Below are positions 8,115 through 16,751 of a stretch of DNA of 64,000 nucleotides, piece by piece. Each line of letters begins with the position of its first letter. The stretch's first letter is position 1. The stretch is from DATCMU01 sp036563245. Its GTDB lineage: Bacteria; Pseudomonadota; Alphaproteobacteria; Rhizobiales; Devosiaceae. The position numbers and the translations under genes were made by a program. The stretch is from contig DATCMU010000038.1 in NCBI GenBank assembly GCA_036563245.1, positions 1 through 64,000 of the forward strand. The letters run 5' to 3'. Below the pieces are notes generated by a model, which saw only the letters and a program-made list of their open reading frames with translations, had not been told where the DNA came from and ran no database searches.

Positions 8115-8561
8115 CTAGCGCGCGCGCTTGTAGGGTGCCATGCCTTCATTCGCCAGCTGGTCGGCGCGCTCGTTCATCTCGTCGCCCGCATGGCCCTTCA
8201 CCCAGTTCCACTGGATGTCGTGCCGCTGCACGGCCTCATCGAGCGCCTGCCAGAGCTCGGCGTTCTTGACCGGCTTTTTCTGCGCCGTCTTCCAGCCATT
8301 GCGCTTCCAGCCGTGGATCCAGCCAGTCAGGCCGTCCTTGACATACTTGCTGTCGGTATGGAGTTCCACCCTGCAGGCGCGCTTGAGCGAATTGAGCGCC
8401 TCGATGGCGGCTGTCAGCTCCATGCGGTTGTTGGTCGTCTCCGCCGCGCCGCCCTTGAGTTCCTTGACATGCCCGTTGTACTGCAGCACGGCCCCCCAGC
8501 CGCCAGGACCGGGATTGCCCGAACACGCGCCATCGGTATGGATGATGACACTGTCGCTCAT
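8115..8561 (-). CDS. rnhA: ribonuclease HI
   Basis: 148 residues with all active-site acids of type 1 RNase H: Asp in IIHTDGACSGNPGPGGW, Glu in NNRMELTAAIEAL, Asp in LHTDSKYV and Asp in MNERADQLA. It cleaves the RNA strand of RNA-DNA hybrids. Its ATG overlaps the stop codon of ispH by one base (TGATG arrangement), so the two genes are probably translationally coupled. Confidence 0.97.
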   Translation of the reverse strand: MSDSVIIHTDGACSGNPGPGGWGAVLQYNGHVKELKGGAAETTNNRMELTAAIEALNSLKRACRVELHTDSKYVKDGLTGWIHGWKRNGWKTAQKKPVKNAELWQALDEAVQRHDIQWNWVKGHAGDEMNERADQLANEGMAPYKRAR

Positions 8562-9520
8562 CAGGCGGAAATGACCCTGAGTTCGCGCGGCAGGTTGAAA
8601 GCGATGTTTTCTTCCGCCGTCACCCGGCTCGTGACCGAGATCGCATAGCGCTCCCCGAACGCCTCTATGATCTCGTCCACCAGGGTCTCGGGAGCCGAGG
8701 CGCCAGCCGTGATCCCCAGCCGCGCGATCCCCTCGAATTGTGCCCAGTCGATCGAGGCGGCACGTTGCACCAGCACCGCGCGCCTGCAGCCGTTGCGTTC
8801 CGCGACCTCGACCAGCCGCATCGAATTGGATGAGTTCGGCGCCCCGACCACGATCATCGCGTCGACTTCCGGTGCTACCCGTTTCACCGCTTCCTGACGG
8901 TTGGTGGTTGCGTAGCAGATATCTTCCTTGTGCGGCCCCACGATCCTGGGGAAACGCCGGCGAAGCACGGCAACGATCTCGGACGTGTCGTCCACCGAAA
9001 GCGTCGTCTGGGTAACGAAGGCCAGCTTTTCCGCATCGCGTGGAACGAAAGATTCCGCATCGGAGACCGTCTCGACCAGGCTAATCGCGCCCTTGGGCAA
9101 CTGGCCCATGGTTCCCACGACTTCGGGGTGGCCGCGATGGCCGATCAGCACCATTTCGAGACCGGCGTCGTGATGTCGCTGGGCTTCCACATGGACCTTG
9201 GAAACCAGCGGACAGGTCGCATCGAGGAAGAACATCTTCCGCGCCGAAGCGGCGGCAGGGACCGATTTGGGCACACCATGGGCCGAAAAGATCACGGGCG
9301 CATCGGTCTCGGGGATCTCGTCAAGTTCCTCGACGAAGATCGCGCCTTTCGCCCTGAGGCTGTCCACCACGTACTTGTTGTGCACGATCTCGTGCCGCAC
9401 ATAGACCGGCGCCCCGTATTTCTCCAGCGCCAGTTCCACGATCTGGATGGCGCGGTCGACGCCGGCGCAGAAGCCGCGCGGGGCACACAGGACGATTTCA
9501 AGCGGGGGACGGTTTTCCAT
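8561..9520 (-). CDS. ispH: 4-hydroxy-3-methylbut-2-enyl diphosphate reductase
   Basis: 319 residues containing the three cluster-binding cysteines (GFCAGVDRAI, DATCPLVSKVH, DICYATTNRQ), the VRHEIVHNKYVV motif and VGAPNSSNSMRL, all diagnostic of IspH/LytB. This [4Fe-4S] enzyme makes IPP and DMAPP in the last step of the MEP isoprenoid pathway. It is the first gene of a minus-strand group followed by rnhA. In many related alphaproteobacteria homoserine kinase (thrB) lies between these two genes; here they overlap directly. Confidence 0.97.
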   Translation of the reverse strand: MENRPPLEIVLCAPRGFCAGVDRAIQIVELALEKYGAPVYVRHEIVHNKYVVDSLRAKGAIFVEELDEIPETDAPVIFSAHGVPKSVPAAASARKMFFLDATCPLVSKVHVEAQRHHDAGLEMVLIGHRGHPEVVGTMGQLPKGAISLVETVSDAESFVPRDAEKLAFVTQTTLSVDDTSEIVAVLRRRFPRIVGPHKEDICYATTNRQEAVKRVAPEVDAMIVVGAPNSSNSMRLVEVAERNGCRRAVLVQRAASIDWAQFEGIARLGITAGASAPETLVDEIIEAFGERYAISVTSRVTAEENIAFNLPRELRVISA

Positions 9521-9621
9521 GATGGATCAGATGCTTTCTGCGTCAATTGGAGTCAAGTCTTGTTGCGGCACACCTGTGCCATGGGCAATATGATTCGGTA
9601 ATCTGACCTGAGGACGCCCGG

Positions 9622-11910
9622 TTGACCCCTGCCCAGCAAATGTTCGCTGTTGCACCCGCGCAAGGCGAGGCGCGGCTGACTGCTGCCCAGGTGCGGCTAC
9701 TGGTGGGCAAGGCGCTCTGGATCCACCTGGTGGCCGAGGCGAATCTTCCAGTCGTCCCCACGATCTGCCTGACCCGGACGGCATGGGAGGCGCTCCAGGC
9801 GGAGCGCAGCGGTTCCCAGAACAGACTGCGCGCCCATTGGGTGTCAACGCTGTTCAAGCTCGTGGGCAAGGGCGAGGATCCCCCGCCGCTGGTGGTGCGC
9901 ACGTCCGCCGAGCGGCATAGCGCGGGGCTTTTGCGCGCCCGCACAGGCATCGCCGCACCTACCAACGACCTGGAATCGGTCGATACCGCCCGTCCGCTCG
10001 CCAGGGCGATCAAGGCGGCTTTCGACAGCTATGGCGAGACCGAACCGGTCTGGGCCGATGCCAGCGAGCAGGCCCGTCGTGGCCGCCAGATCGTCATTGT
10101 CCAGGCAATGGCGGGTGGCGAACTCGAGCAGTTCATGAGCCGCAACACCGCCACCGGCGCCTTCGGCCCGTCTCCGGTGCACGGTGCGTCCCTGCCGGAC
10201 CTGCCCAAGGATTGCGCGCAGATCGCCAGGGCGCTCGATGCCGAAATCGGCCAGCACATGGCGTGCCTTGTGGCGATCCACGGTGCGCGCGCCCTGTTCG
10301 TTTCGGCGCGGCCGGTGCAGGTGAGCGCGGCGGCCGAACTCGAGGCTGCCGTCGAGCGCGTGGAAAGTGGTGTCTGGACGCCCCGCCAGGCCGTCGGGCA
10401 CATCAATCCTGCGCGTTTGCCGCAATTGCTGCACCCGCGGCTGTCGAATTCGACCGAGCGCACACCGATTGCAACCGGGCTTGGCGTCTCTCCCGGCGCG
10501 GCGAGCGGCGAGGTGGTGTTCAGCGGCGAGGATGCGGCGCGCTCGAAGGCGCGCGGCCGGCACTGCATTCTGGTGGCGGTGGAAACCGGGCCAACCGATA
10601 TCGAGGGCATGAAGGCGGCGACGGGTATCCTCACCGCGCGCGGCGGCATGACCAGCCACGCGGCAGTCGTGGCGCGCATCACGGGCAAGCCCTGCGTCGC
10701 CGGGGTGCGCAATCTGGCGATCAATCTGGAGGACATGACCTGCTCGATCGGCGAGCGGCAACTTCATGCCGGCGACAAGATCACCATAGACGGCACCGAC
10801 GGCAACATCTTCGATGGCGCATTGCCGCTTTCGCGCCCGCATATCGGGGGGGCGATCGGCAAGCTGCTCGACTGGGCCGACGGCAGCCGTACGATTGCCG
10901 TGCGCACCAATGTCGAAACGGTCGAGGCGGCGACCACGGCCCTCAATTTCGGGGCCGAAGGCATTGGCCTTGCCCGTTCCGAGCACATGTTCTTTTCCGC
11001 CTCGCGCATGTTGGCGCTGCGGCGGCTGATCCTTTCGGAGAGCGAAAGTGACCGGGCGCGGGCTCTCAAGGGGCTGGTGGATTACCAGACGGGCGATTAC
11101 GCCGAGCTGTTCGCCACCATGCGCGGCAAGCCCGTAAACGTGCGCCTGTTCGATCCGCCCCTGCACGAATTCCTGCCGCGCAGCGACGAGGATATCGCGG
11201 AGACCGCCGCGGCGCTCGGCTTCACCGACAGGGCGCTGCGCATGCGCCTCGACCGGCTGGCCGAGGTCAATCCCATGCTGGGCCACCGCGGCTGCCGGCT
11301 GGCCATCACCTATCCCGAAGTCCTCGACATGCAGATGCATGCCCTGATCGCGGGCGCCCGCGCCGCCGCCGAGCGCCAGTCCGAACCGCTCAGGCTTGAG
11401 GTGATGGTGCCCTTCGTCTCCTCGGCGCGCGAGGTGTCCTGGATCCGGGCCAAGGTCATGGCCATCGCCGAACAGGCGGGCCTGCTTGCCGACAGCCGTA
11501 TTGTCCTGTCCTTTGGCACCATGATCGAACTGCCGCGCGCCGCCCTGCGCGCCGGCGATATCGCCCAGTCTGTCGATTTCTTCTCCTTCGGCACGAACGA
11601 CCTGACCCAGACCACCTATGGCATTTCACGCGACGATGCGCCTGCATTCCTTGCCGCCTACCAGCGCAAGGGCCTTTATGACTTCGATCCGTTCGTGACC
11701 ATCGACCAGCGCGGTGTGGGCGAACTGATCCGCATCGCCATCGAACGCGGCAAGGCCAAGAACCCCAATCTCAAGATCGGGATTTGCGGCGAACACGCGG
11801 GCGAGCCGGAATCCCTGAAGTTCTTCGCCGGTCTCGATATCGACTATGTGAGCTGTTCGCCCTATCGGGTGCCCGTCGCGCGGCTGGCGCTGGCCCAGTT
11901 CCAGGCCTGA
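9622..11910 (+). CDS. pyruvate phosphate dikinase-like protein with a shortened, eroded ATP-grasp domain
   Basis: 762 residues from a TTG start preceded by GAGGA; canonical PPDK is about 880-900. The last 480 residues match PPDK closely: swivelling phosphohistidine domain with GGMTSHAAVVAR (His346), PEP-binding barrel with VRLFDPPLHEFLP, GHRGCRL, EFFSFGTNDLTQ-type motif and the catalytic Cys722 in GICGEHAGEP. The first 260 residues correspond to the nucleotide-binding half but are about 130 shorter. VRSGARxSMPGMMDTVLN is replaced by VRTSAERHSAGLLRART, and the LQTRxGKRT end motif by FVSARPVQ. ATP-driven phosphorylation of His346 is therefore doubtful. Whether it is a PEP-using phosphotransferase or a regulator is unknown. 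Confidence 0.85.
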   Translation: MTPAQQMFAVAPAQGEARLTAAQVRLLVGKALWIHLVAEANLPVVPTICLTRTAWEALQAERSGSQNRLRAHWVSTLFKLVGKGEDPPPLVVRTSAERHSAGLLRARTGIAAPTNDLESVDTARPLARAIKAAFDSYGETEPVWADASEQARRGRQIVIVQAMAGGELEQFMSRNTATGAFGPSPVHGASLPDLPKDCAQIARALDAEIGQHMACLVAIHGARALFVSARPVQVSAAAELEAAVERVESGVWTPRQAVGHINPARLPQLLHPRLSNSTERTPIATGLGVSPGAASGEVVFSGEDAARSKARGRHCILVAVETGPTDIEGMKAATGILTARGGMTSHAAVVARITGKPCVAGVRNLAINLEDMTCSIGERQLHAGDKITIDGTDGNIFDGALPLSRPHIGGAIGKLLDWADGSRTIAVRTNVETVEAATTALNFGAEGIGLARSEHMFFSASRMLALRRLILSESESDRARALKGLVDYQTGDYAELFATMRGKPVNVRLFDPPLHEFLPRSDEDIAETAAALGFTDRALRMRLDRLAEVNPMLGHRGCRLAITYPEVLDMQMHALIAGARAAAERQSEPLRLEVMVPFVSSAREVSWIRAKVMAIAEQAGLLADSRIVLSFGTMIELPRAALRAGDIAQSVDFFSFGTNDLTQTTYGISRDDAPAFLAAYQRKGLYDFDPFVTIDQRGVGELIRIAIERGKAKNPNLKIGICGEHAGEPESLKFFAGLDIDYVSCSPYRVPVARLALAQFQA

Positions 11911-12114
11911 GCGGGCGATCGCCCCTCGGCTTTGCGTGGCGCGGAAGCCACATCCCATTCTTGCCGGATTCTGGCCCCGCAATCACCCTTGTTCCTCCCT
12001 TGGGGTGTCTCATTGCCCCTCTTTACCTGACGTCAACGTTAATCACTCATCATCGCCTGTACCGGCAGGGCAACAGGGCCGGCGCATGTGTAATGAGTAG
12101 CGAAAAGCGTAGGC

Positions 12115-13137
12115 ATGGCGTTCAGAGGTTTGCCAGCGCGCGTCAAACTGGCGTGCAGGGCGAGTAATGCGTTGAAGGCTCTGGGCGTCGCCGTGATGGC
12201 GCTGTCGAGCTATGCCTCGCTCACGAGCGGCGCGATCGGCCCGGCCTACGGTACGGTTCCCACCCCCGAAATGATGTCCGACCAGCCAACGCTCACCCGC
12301 GTCGACGGGCGGCTGGTGATCACGGGTTCGGTCAGTCATCTGTTCGAAAGCGGCGTGTTCGCCGGTCCCAACCAGGCGACCAAGACCGACCGCCGGCGCC
12401 CCGAAATCCGGACGGCTTCGCTGTCGCAGGGTTTCGAGCAGATGTGGACGCAATTCGCCAGAGTAAATCTTGAGCCGCCCATGTCGCCCGCGCCAGCGTC
12501 GCTGATTGCCGCGCTTGTCGAGCCCGAAAAGCCCGCGAACGATGAGCCGCGCATCTCGGTTGCGTCCATCGATCCTGCCAACGCCGGGGTTGCAGCGCTG
12601 GGTGCCATCGACGGCGTCGCCCCCGCATCGGGCGTCAACCCCGACGCGCCCGCGCCGGTAAGTGCCCCGCAGCAACTGGCCTATGCCCGCGACAACCTCC
12701 CGGTCTCAAAGGCGGTACCGCCCCATGAGAAGATCGCCAAGAAAGAGCTCTGGTGCCTGGCGACCGCGATCTATTTCGAGGCGCGAGGCGAATCCTATCG
12801 CGGCCAGGTCGCGGTGGCGCAGGTGGTCATGAACCGCGTCAAGATGAGCCTTTATCCCTCGACCATTTGCGGCGTCGTCTTCCAGAACCAGAACAAGCGG
12901 AATGCCTGCCAGTTCTCCTTTGCCTGTGATGGGATTCCCGAGACGGTGACCGAACCCAAGGCCTGGGCGCAGGCCGAGGAAATCGCGCAGAAGGTTGTCG
13001 ATGGGAAGCTCTACCTGCCTGAAGTGGGCAAGGCGAGCCACTACCACGCCAGCTACGTCTATCCCGACTGGGCGCCGCGCCTGAAGCGTGTCACCAAGAT
13101 CGGGATGCACATCTTCTACAAGTTCAGAGGCACATGA
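12115..13137 (+). CDS. SleB/CwlJ-type cell wall hydrolase
   Basis: 340 residues. An N-terminal hydrophobic segment (about 18-45) suggests export. A long Ala/Pro-rich linker follows, and from about residue 208 there is a Hydrolase_2 (SleB/CwlJ) domain: LWCLATAIYFEARGES with the presumed catalytic Glu, VAQVVMNRVKMSLYPSTICGVVFQN, CQFSFACDG and ASHYHASYV. Members are lytic peptidoglycan glycosylases first described in spore germination; in non-sporing alphaproteobacteria they are thought to act in envelope remodelling. The 3' end overlaps the opposite-strand gene by 14 bases. Confidence 0.88.
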   Translation: MAFRGLPARVKLACRASNALKALGVAVMALSSYASLTSGAIGPAYGTVPTPEMMSDQPTLTRVDGRLVITGSVSHLFESGVFAGPNQATKTDRRRPEIRTASLSQGFEQMWTQFARVNLEPPMSPAPASLIAALVEPEKPANDEPRISVASIDPANAGVAALGAIDGVAPASGVNPDAPAPVSAPQQLAYARDNLPVSKAVPPHEKIAKKELWCLATAIYFEARGESYRGQVAVAQVVMNRVKMSLYPSTICGVVFQNQNKRNACQFSFACDGIPETVTEPKAWAQAEEIAQKVVDGKLYLPEVGKASHYHASYVYPDWAPRLKRVTKIGMHIFYKFRGT

Positions 13138-13756
13138 ACGAGTTCGTCAGCGCAACGCAGGCGCGCGAATGGTTCCAGATGATCGAGCCGCCGCCGTTGA
13201 GGGGCGTGATGCTGGTGAACGAGGGTGTGCCGTCGAGCGGCACCGCGACCCAGGTCGAGCGGCCGTTCCAGTACGCCATCGCGACCGGCGCCTGACCGTC
13301 GGTGTTTGGCGGCAATTGCGTAACCTTCACGCCCGGGTAGAGTATGTGCGGGTTGAGCATGGCTTCGCTCGAATAGACGCCTGTCGAGGTGGTCACCACG
13401 TTCACATAGGTCACCACGCCGCGCGAAATCTTCTTCACGCTCACCTGTGAGACCGGTTCGGTCGATACCCAGGGCTGATAGTCGATCCGGTAGTCGCGGC
13501 CCTCGAACTTGACGAGCTTGGATGGGTCGACCGGCGGCACCGCTTCGTCCGCCCTTGCACTGCTCACGACCAGCCCGCCCAGGGCATTCAACCCCGAACC
13601 CACCGCGCCCAGCATCCGGGTGAGATCGTGGCGCAGCGCCGTGGGCGAAAGTCCCGCGTCCGATAGCGCCGCGAAGGCGGCGCCATTGGTCATGCCGTTC
13701 GCACCGAACAGGGCGAGGGCGCAAAATCCAACGGTGGCTACGGTCTCGAATTTCAC
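13124..13756 (-). CDS. secreted hypothetical protein downstream of a CtrA-type box
   Basis: 210 residues from a GTG start. The N-terminus is hydrophobic (TVATVGFCALALFGANGM) and looks like a signal peptide or membrane anchor. A region of about 45 small residues follows, and then a folded part from about residue 78 (KLVKFEGRDYRIDYQPWVS) rich in Tyr, Trp and Val. I recognise no family. It ends inside the coding region of the convergent cell-wall hydrolase. A perfect TTAA-N7-TTAA sequence lies 77 bp upstream of the start, suggesting cell-cycle control. A cell-envelope role is inference from export and context only. Confidence 0.72.
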   Translation of the reverse strand: MKFETVATVGFCALALFGANGMTNGAAFAALSDAGLSPTALRHDLTRMLGAVGSGLNALGGLVVSSARADEAVPPVDPSKLVKFEGRDYRIDYQPWVSTEPVSQVSVKKISRGVVTYVNVVTTSTGVYSSEAMLNPHILYPGVKVTQLPPNTDGQAPVAMAYWNGRSTWVAVPLDGTPSFTSITPLNGGGSIIWNHSRACVALTNSFMCL

Positions 13757-13832
13757 TTTCAGGGTCCCGCCATACCTTCTGGTAGCGTTTACCCTTTATC
13801 AACCATGACGAGCGGGCCGGTCAAAGCCGACG

Positions 13833-13847
13833 TTAAGTAAAGGTTAA
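13833..13847. promoter_or_regulatory. CtrA-type box, exact TTAA-N7-TTAA
   Basis: TTAA at 13833-13836 and TTAA at 13844-13847, separated by exactly 7 bases (GTAAAGG), matching the full consensus for the alphaproteobacterial cell-cycle regulator CtrA. It lies in the 110-bp gap between the end of the HD hydrolase gene and the start of the secreted protein at 13756, at a position suited to a promoter of the latter. Confidence 0.55.
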
Positions 13848-13866
13848 CGACAATGTAGGCTGTGGA

Positions 13867-14469
13867 TCAGCGCGACAGGGTCTCGAAAAGCCCGATGAAC
13901 CGCTCATAGGCCTCATGAGTCGGCCAGGGACGGATCAGGCGCTCGAAGCCGTCGATGTCAAAGCTGGCGGTGCCCGGCGCACCGAAGAGCCGTCTGGCTT
14001 CCTCCGGTTCGAACCCGGCAAGGTTCACTGCTTCGAAATAGGCGGCCTCCTTGTCGGCCTTCTTGATGGCGCGCGCCAGGGCTTCGGGGGTGGCGGCGGG
14101 CAGCGCGAAGCGCAGGTGGATGGTTGAAAGAAGCCGATCCTCGACCTCCTTGTAACGCCCGCCCATTGCCGCCTTGAACGGGGAGATGATGTCGCCCATC
14201 ACATATTCGGGCGCGTCATGCAGCAGGGCGTATAACCGTCCGGTCGTGTCCAGGGCCGGGTTGTGGGCCAGGGCAATCTCGGTCACCAGCACGGAATGCT
14301 GGGCCACCGAGAACGGATAGTCGCCGTCGGTCTGGCCGTTCCAGCGCGCAACGCGCGCCAGCCCGTGCGCGATATCCTCCAGCTCGATATCGAGCGGGGA
14401 GGGGTCCAGCAGGTCGAGGCGCCGGCCTGAAAGCATGCGCTGCCAGGCGCGGTTCTGAGTGCGTGCCAT
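13867..14469 (-). CDS. HD-domain (YfbR-like) phosphohydrolase
   Basis: 200 residues from ATG 14469 (MARTQNRAWQRM), preceded by AGGG; the frame is open further upstream but that part overlaps ygfZ. Metal-binding HD motifs are seen: SVAQHSVLV, then ALLHDAPEYVMGDIISPFK, then IKKADKEAAYFEA, the H...HD...D set of YfbR-like 5'-nucleotidases. Likely cytoplasmic nucleotide or phosphate-ester hydrolysis; the substrate is not evident. It begins 10 bp after ygfZ and is probably cotranscribed with it. Confidence 0.82.
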   Translation of the reverse strand: MARTQNRAWQRMLSGRRLDLLDPSPLDIELEDIAHGLARVARWNGQTDGDYPFSVAQHSVLVTEIALAHNPALDTTGRLYALLHDAPEYVMGDIISPFKAAMGGRYKEVEDRLLSTIHLRFALPAATPEALARAIKKADKEAAYFEAVNLAGFEPEEARRLFGAPGTASFDIDGFERLIRPWPTHEAYERFIGLFETLSR

Positions 14470-14479
14470 CTTTGCCCTG

Positions 14480-15331
14480 TCAATGATGACCGGCGGCCTG
14501 GTCGGCTTGTTCGGTCGTCTCCGATTCCCCGAAATGGTAGGTGGCCCAATCGGGCAGGGCAAGCGTCACTGGTTTGCCGTCGATCGTGCAGGCGGCGGGG
14601 TCAGAAATCCTGTCCAGCCGAAGGATGCCGACGGCGCGGCCTCCTGCAATCGTCCCAATCGTACCCGCGGTCCGGCTCGCGCAGACCACTTCGGCTCCCT
14701 TGGCCGCATCGTCAGGCAGGCCGGAAACGATGACGGGGCGACGGCGGGCCGTGCCGCGATGCTGCATGCGGCTCACCACTTCCTGTCCCACATAGCAGCC
14801 CTTGTTGAAATCGACTCCTCCCAGCAGATCCATGCCGATATCGTGCGGGAAGGTGCTGTCAGGGGAAAAATCCGGACCCATCTGCGCGATGCCGGCGGCG
14901 ACCCTGGCCGTTTCCGCCATGTCGCCGGCAACCCACGAACTCGCGTGCGCCTTGTCGGCGATCACCCGCTTGCCAAGGTTCGGCGCCCGCGCGTCGTCGT
15001 GGAGCACGCCCTCGGTTGTCCCCGCCGTCCAACCCACGGCGTGGGTGTGGCGCAAGTCCTCGATTTCGGCCTTCGCGCGCAACTTGTAGAGGCGCATCCG
15101 CCTGAAGAAATCGTCGGCGACATCGGCGCCGACGTCGAGCCAGAACGCGTCTTCGGCCCAACCGATCAGCCCCTCTGCAAGGATCTTTCCCTGCGGCGAC
15201 AGCAATGCCCACCAGCGCGCCGGACCAGCTTCCGCCGCCACCGGCGCGGTCAGCACGTCATGCAGCAATTTGGCGGCGTCAGCGCCCGAAACGCGGATGG
15301 CGACCCGGTCCGGTCGGTTCACTACACTCAT
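14480..15331 (-). CDS. ygfZ: YgfZ/GcvT-type folate-binding Fe-S biogenesis protein
   Basis: 283 residues containing the hallmark KGCYVGQEVVSRMQHRG, the YgfZ K-G-C-Y-x-G-Q-E signature with its conserved Cys. The N-terminal GcvT-like fold (RVSGADAAKLLHDVLT, LLSPQGKILAE) binds tetrahydrofolate. Family members support maturation or repair of certain Fe-S enzymes such as MiaB. AGGAG sits 8 bases before the ATG. It diverges from the dihydroorotase-family gene across 82 bp, where promoters for both must lie. Confidence 0.9.
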   Translation of the reverse strand: MSVVNRPDRVAIRVSGADAAKLLHDVLTAPVAAEAGPARWWALLSPQGKILAEGLIGWAEDAFWLDVGADVADDFFRRMRLYKLRAKAEIEDLRHTHAVGWTAGTTEGVLHDDARAPNLGKRVIADKAHASSWVAGDMAETARVAAGIAQMGPDFSPDSTFPHDIGMDLLGGVDFNKGCYVGQEVVSRMQHRGTARRRPVIVSGLPDDAAKGAEVVCASRTAGTIGTIAGGRAVGILRLDRISDPAACTIDGKPVTLALPDWATYHFGESETTEQADQAAGHH

Positions 15332-15413
15332 TCCTCATACTCCTGGCTTGCAGGCGGCCGTCCGGTTCCGTTAAACCGGCCGCCAGCAACACCAACATAG
15401 GTGCTTCGGCGAC

Positions 15414-16745
15414 ATGGCCCAATACGACGTCATCTTCAAGAACGCTACGATCGTCAACCACGATGGCATCGGGACCGGTGACGTCGCCGTGCGCGATGGC
15501 CGCATCGCAGACCTGGGGACGCTCGACGCGACCGCCGCCGCCGAAGTGGTCGATTGCACTGGCCTTCATGTGCTGCCGGGCGTGATCGACACCCAGGTGC
15601 ATTTCCGCGAGCCGGGCGGTGAACACAAGGAAGATCTCGAATCGGGGTCGCTTTCAGCGGTGATGGGCGGGGTGACCGGCGTCTTCGAGATGCCCAACAC
15701 CAATCCGCTCACCGTCACCGAGGAAGCCTTTGCCGACAAGATCGCGCGCGCCACTGGCCGCATGCACTGCGATTTTGCCTTCTACGTCGGGGGAACGCGG
15801 GAAAACGTCGCCGAATTGCCGCGCCTTGAACTGCTGCCCGGTTGCGCGGGGGTGAAGGTGTTCATGGGGTCCTCGACAGGATCGCTGCTGGTCGAGGACG
15901 ACGCGGGGGTCGAGGCGATCCTGTCGGTCATCCGCCGCCGCGCCGCATTCCATTCGGAGGACGAATACCGCCTCGAGGAGCGAAAGGCGTTGCGTATTGC
16001 CGGCGATCCGCGCTCTCACCCGGTCTGGCGGGATACCGAGGCGGCGATGCAATCGACCCGTCGGCTTGTCGGGCTGGCCCGCAAGACCGGCAAGCGCATC
16101 CATGTGCTGCATATCTCGACCGCCGAGGAAATGGTGTTCCTTGCCGGCCACAAGGACGTGGCGAGCGTCGAGGTCACCCCGCACCACCTCACCCTGGATG
16201 AAACTGCCTATGAGCGCCTTGGCACCTACGCGCAGATGAACCCGCCGGTGCGTGACAAGGCGCACCGCGACGGGATCTGGGCGGGCGTCGCCAATGGCGT
16301 TGCGGACGTTCTGGGTTCCGACCACGCCCCGCACACCCGGGAGGAAAAGGACCGGCCCTATCCCAGTTCGCCGTCCGGCATGACAGGGGTGCAGACACTC
16401 GTGCCGATCATGCTCGATCATGTGAACGCGGGCCGGATGAGCCTTGAGCGTTTCGTCGACATGACCAGCCACGGCCCGAACCGGCTGTTCGGAATCGCTG
16501 CAAAGGGCCGGATCGCGGTGGGCTACGACGCAGACCTGACCATTGTCGATCTGAAGCGCCGCCAGACCATCACCAACCAGTGGGTTGCCTCGCGCGCCGG
16601 CTGGACGCCCTATGACGGGGTTGCGGTGACCGGCTGGCCGGTGGGCACCATCGTGCGCGGCCGGAAGGTGATGTGGGAAGGTGAATTGGTGACGCCGTCG
16701 ACCGGTCGTCCGATCCGCTTCATGGAAGCCCTGCCACGGTCGTGA
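15414..16745 (+). CDS. pyrC: dihydroorotase-family amidohydrolase (Gln in place of first metal His)
   Basis: 443 residues with amidohydrolase motifs of the dihydroorotase/hydantoinase group: LPGVIDTQVHFREPG, MGGVTGVFEMPNTNPLT, GVKVFMGSSTGSL, FHSEDEYRL, VLHISTAEEM, VTPHHLTLDE and LGSDHAPHTREEK. The first metal-binding motif, normally D-x-H-x-H, reads D59-T-Q61-V-H63, so one zinc ligand is replaced. I recall the same substitution in other alphaproteobacterial proteins annotated as dihydroorotase, so it may be a subfamily trait. The reaction is probably in or near pyrimidine synthesis but not proven; the symbol is provisional. Confidence 0.8.
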   Translation: MAQYDVIFKNATIVNHDGIGTGDVAVRDGRIADLGTLDATAAAEVVDCTGLHVLPGVIDTQVHFREPGGEHKEDLESGSLSAVMGGVTGVFEMPNTNPLTVTEEAFADKIARATGRMHCDFAFYVGGTRENVAELPRLELLPGCAGVKVFMGSSTGSLLVEDDAGVEAILSVIRRRAAFHSEDEYRLEERKALRIAGDPRSHPVWRDTEAAMQSTRRLVGLARKTGKRIHVLHISTAEEMVFLAGHKDVASVEVTPHHLTLDETAYERLGTYAQMNPPVRDKAHRDGIWAGVANGVADVLGSDHAPHTREEKDRPYPSSPSGMTGVQTLVPIMLDHVNAGRMSLERFVDMTSHGPNRLFGIAAKGRIAVGYDADLTIVDLKRRQTITNQWVASRAGWTPYDGVAVTGWPVGTIVRGRKVMWEGELVTPSTGRPIRFMEALPRS

Positions 16746-16751
16746 CCGGGC

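Noticed and set aside
9844..11340. 498-codon open frame on the minus strand
   Set aside because: It is antisense to the PPDK-like gene, whose family motifs are unmistakable; the composition is that of a complementary-strand artefact.
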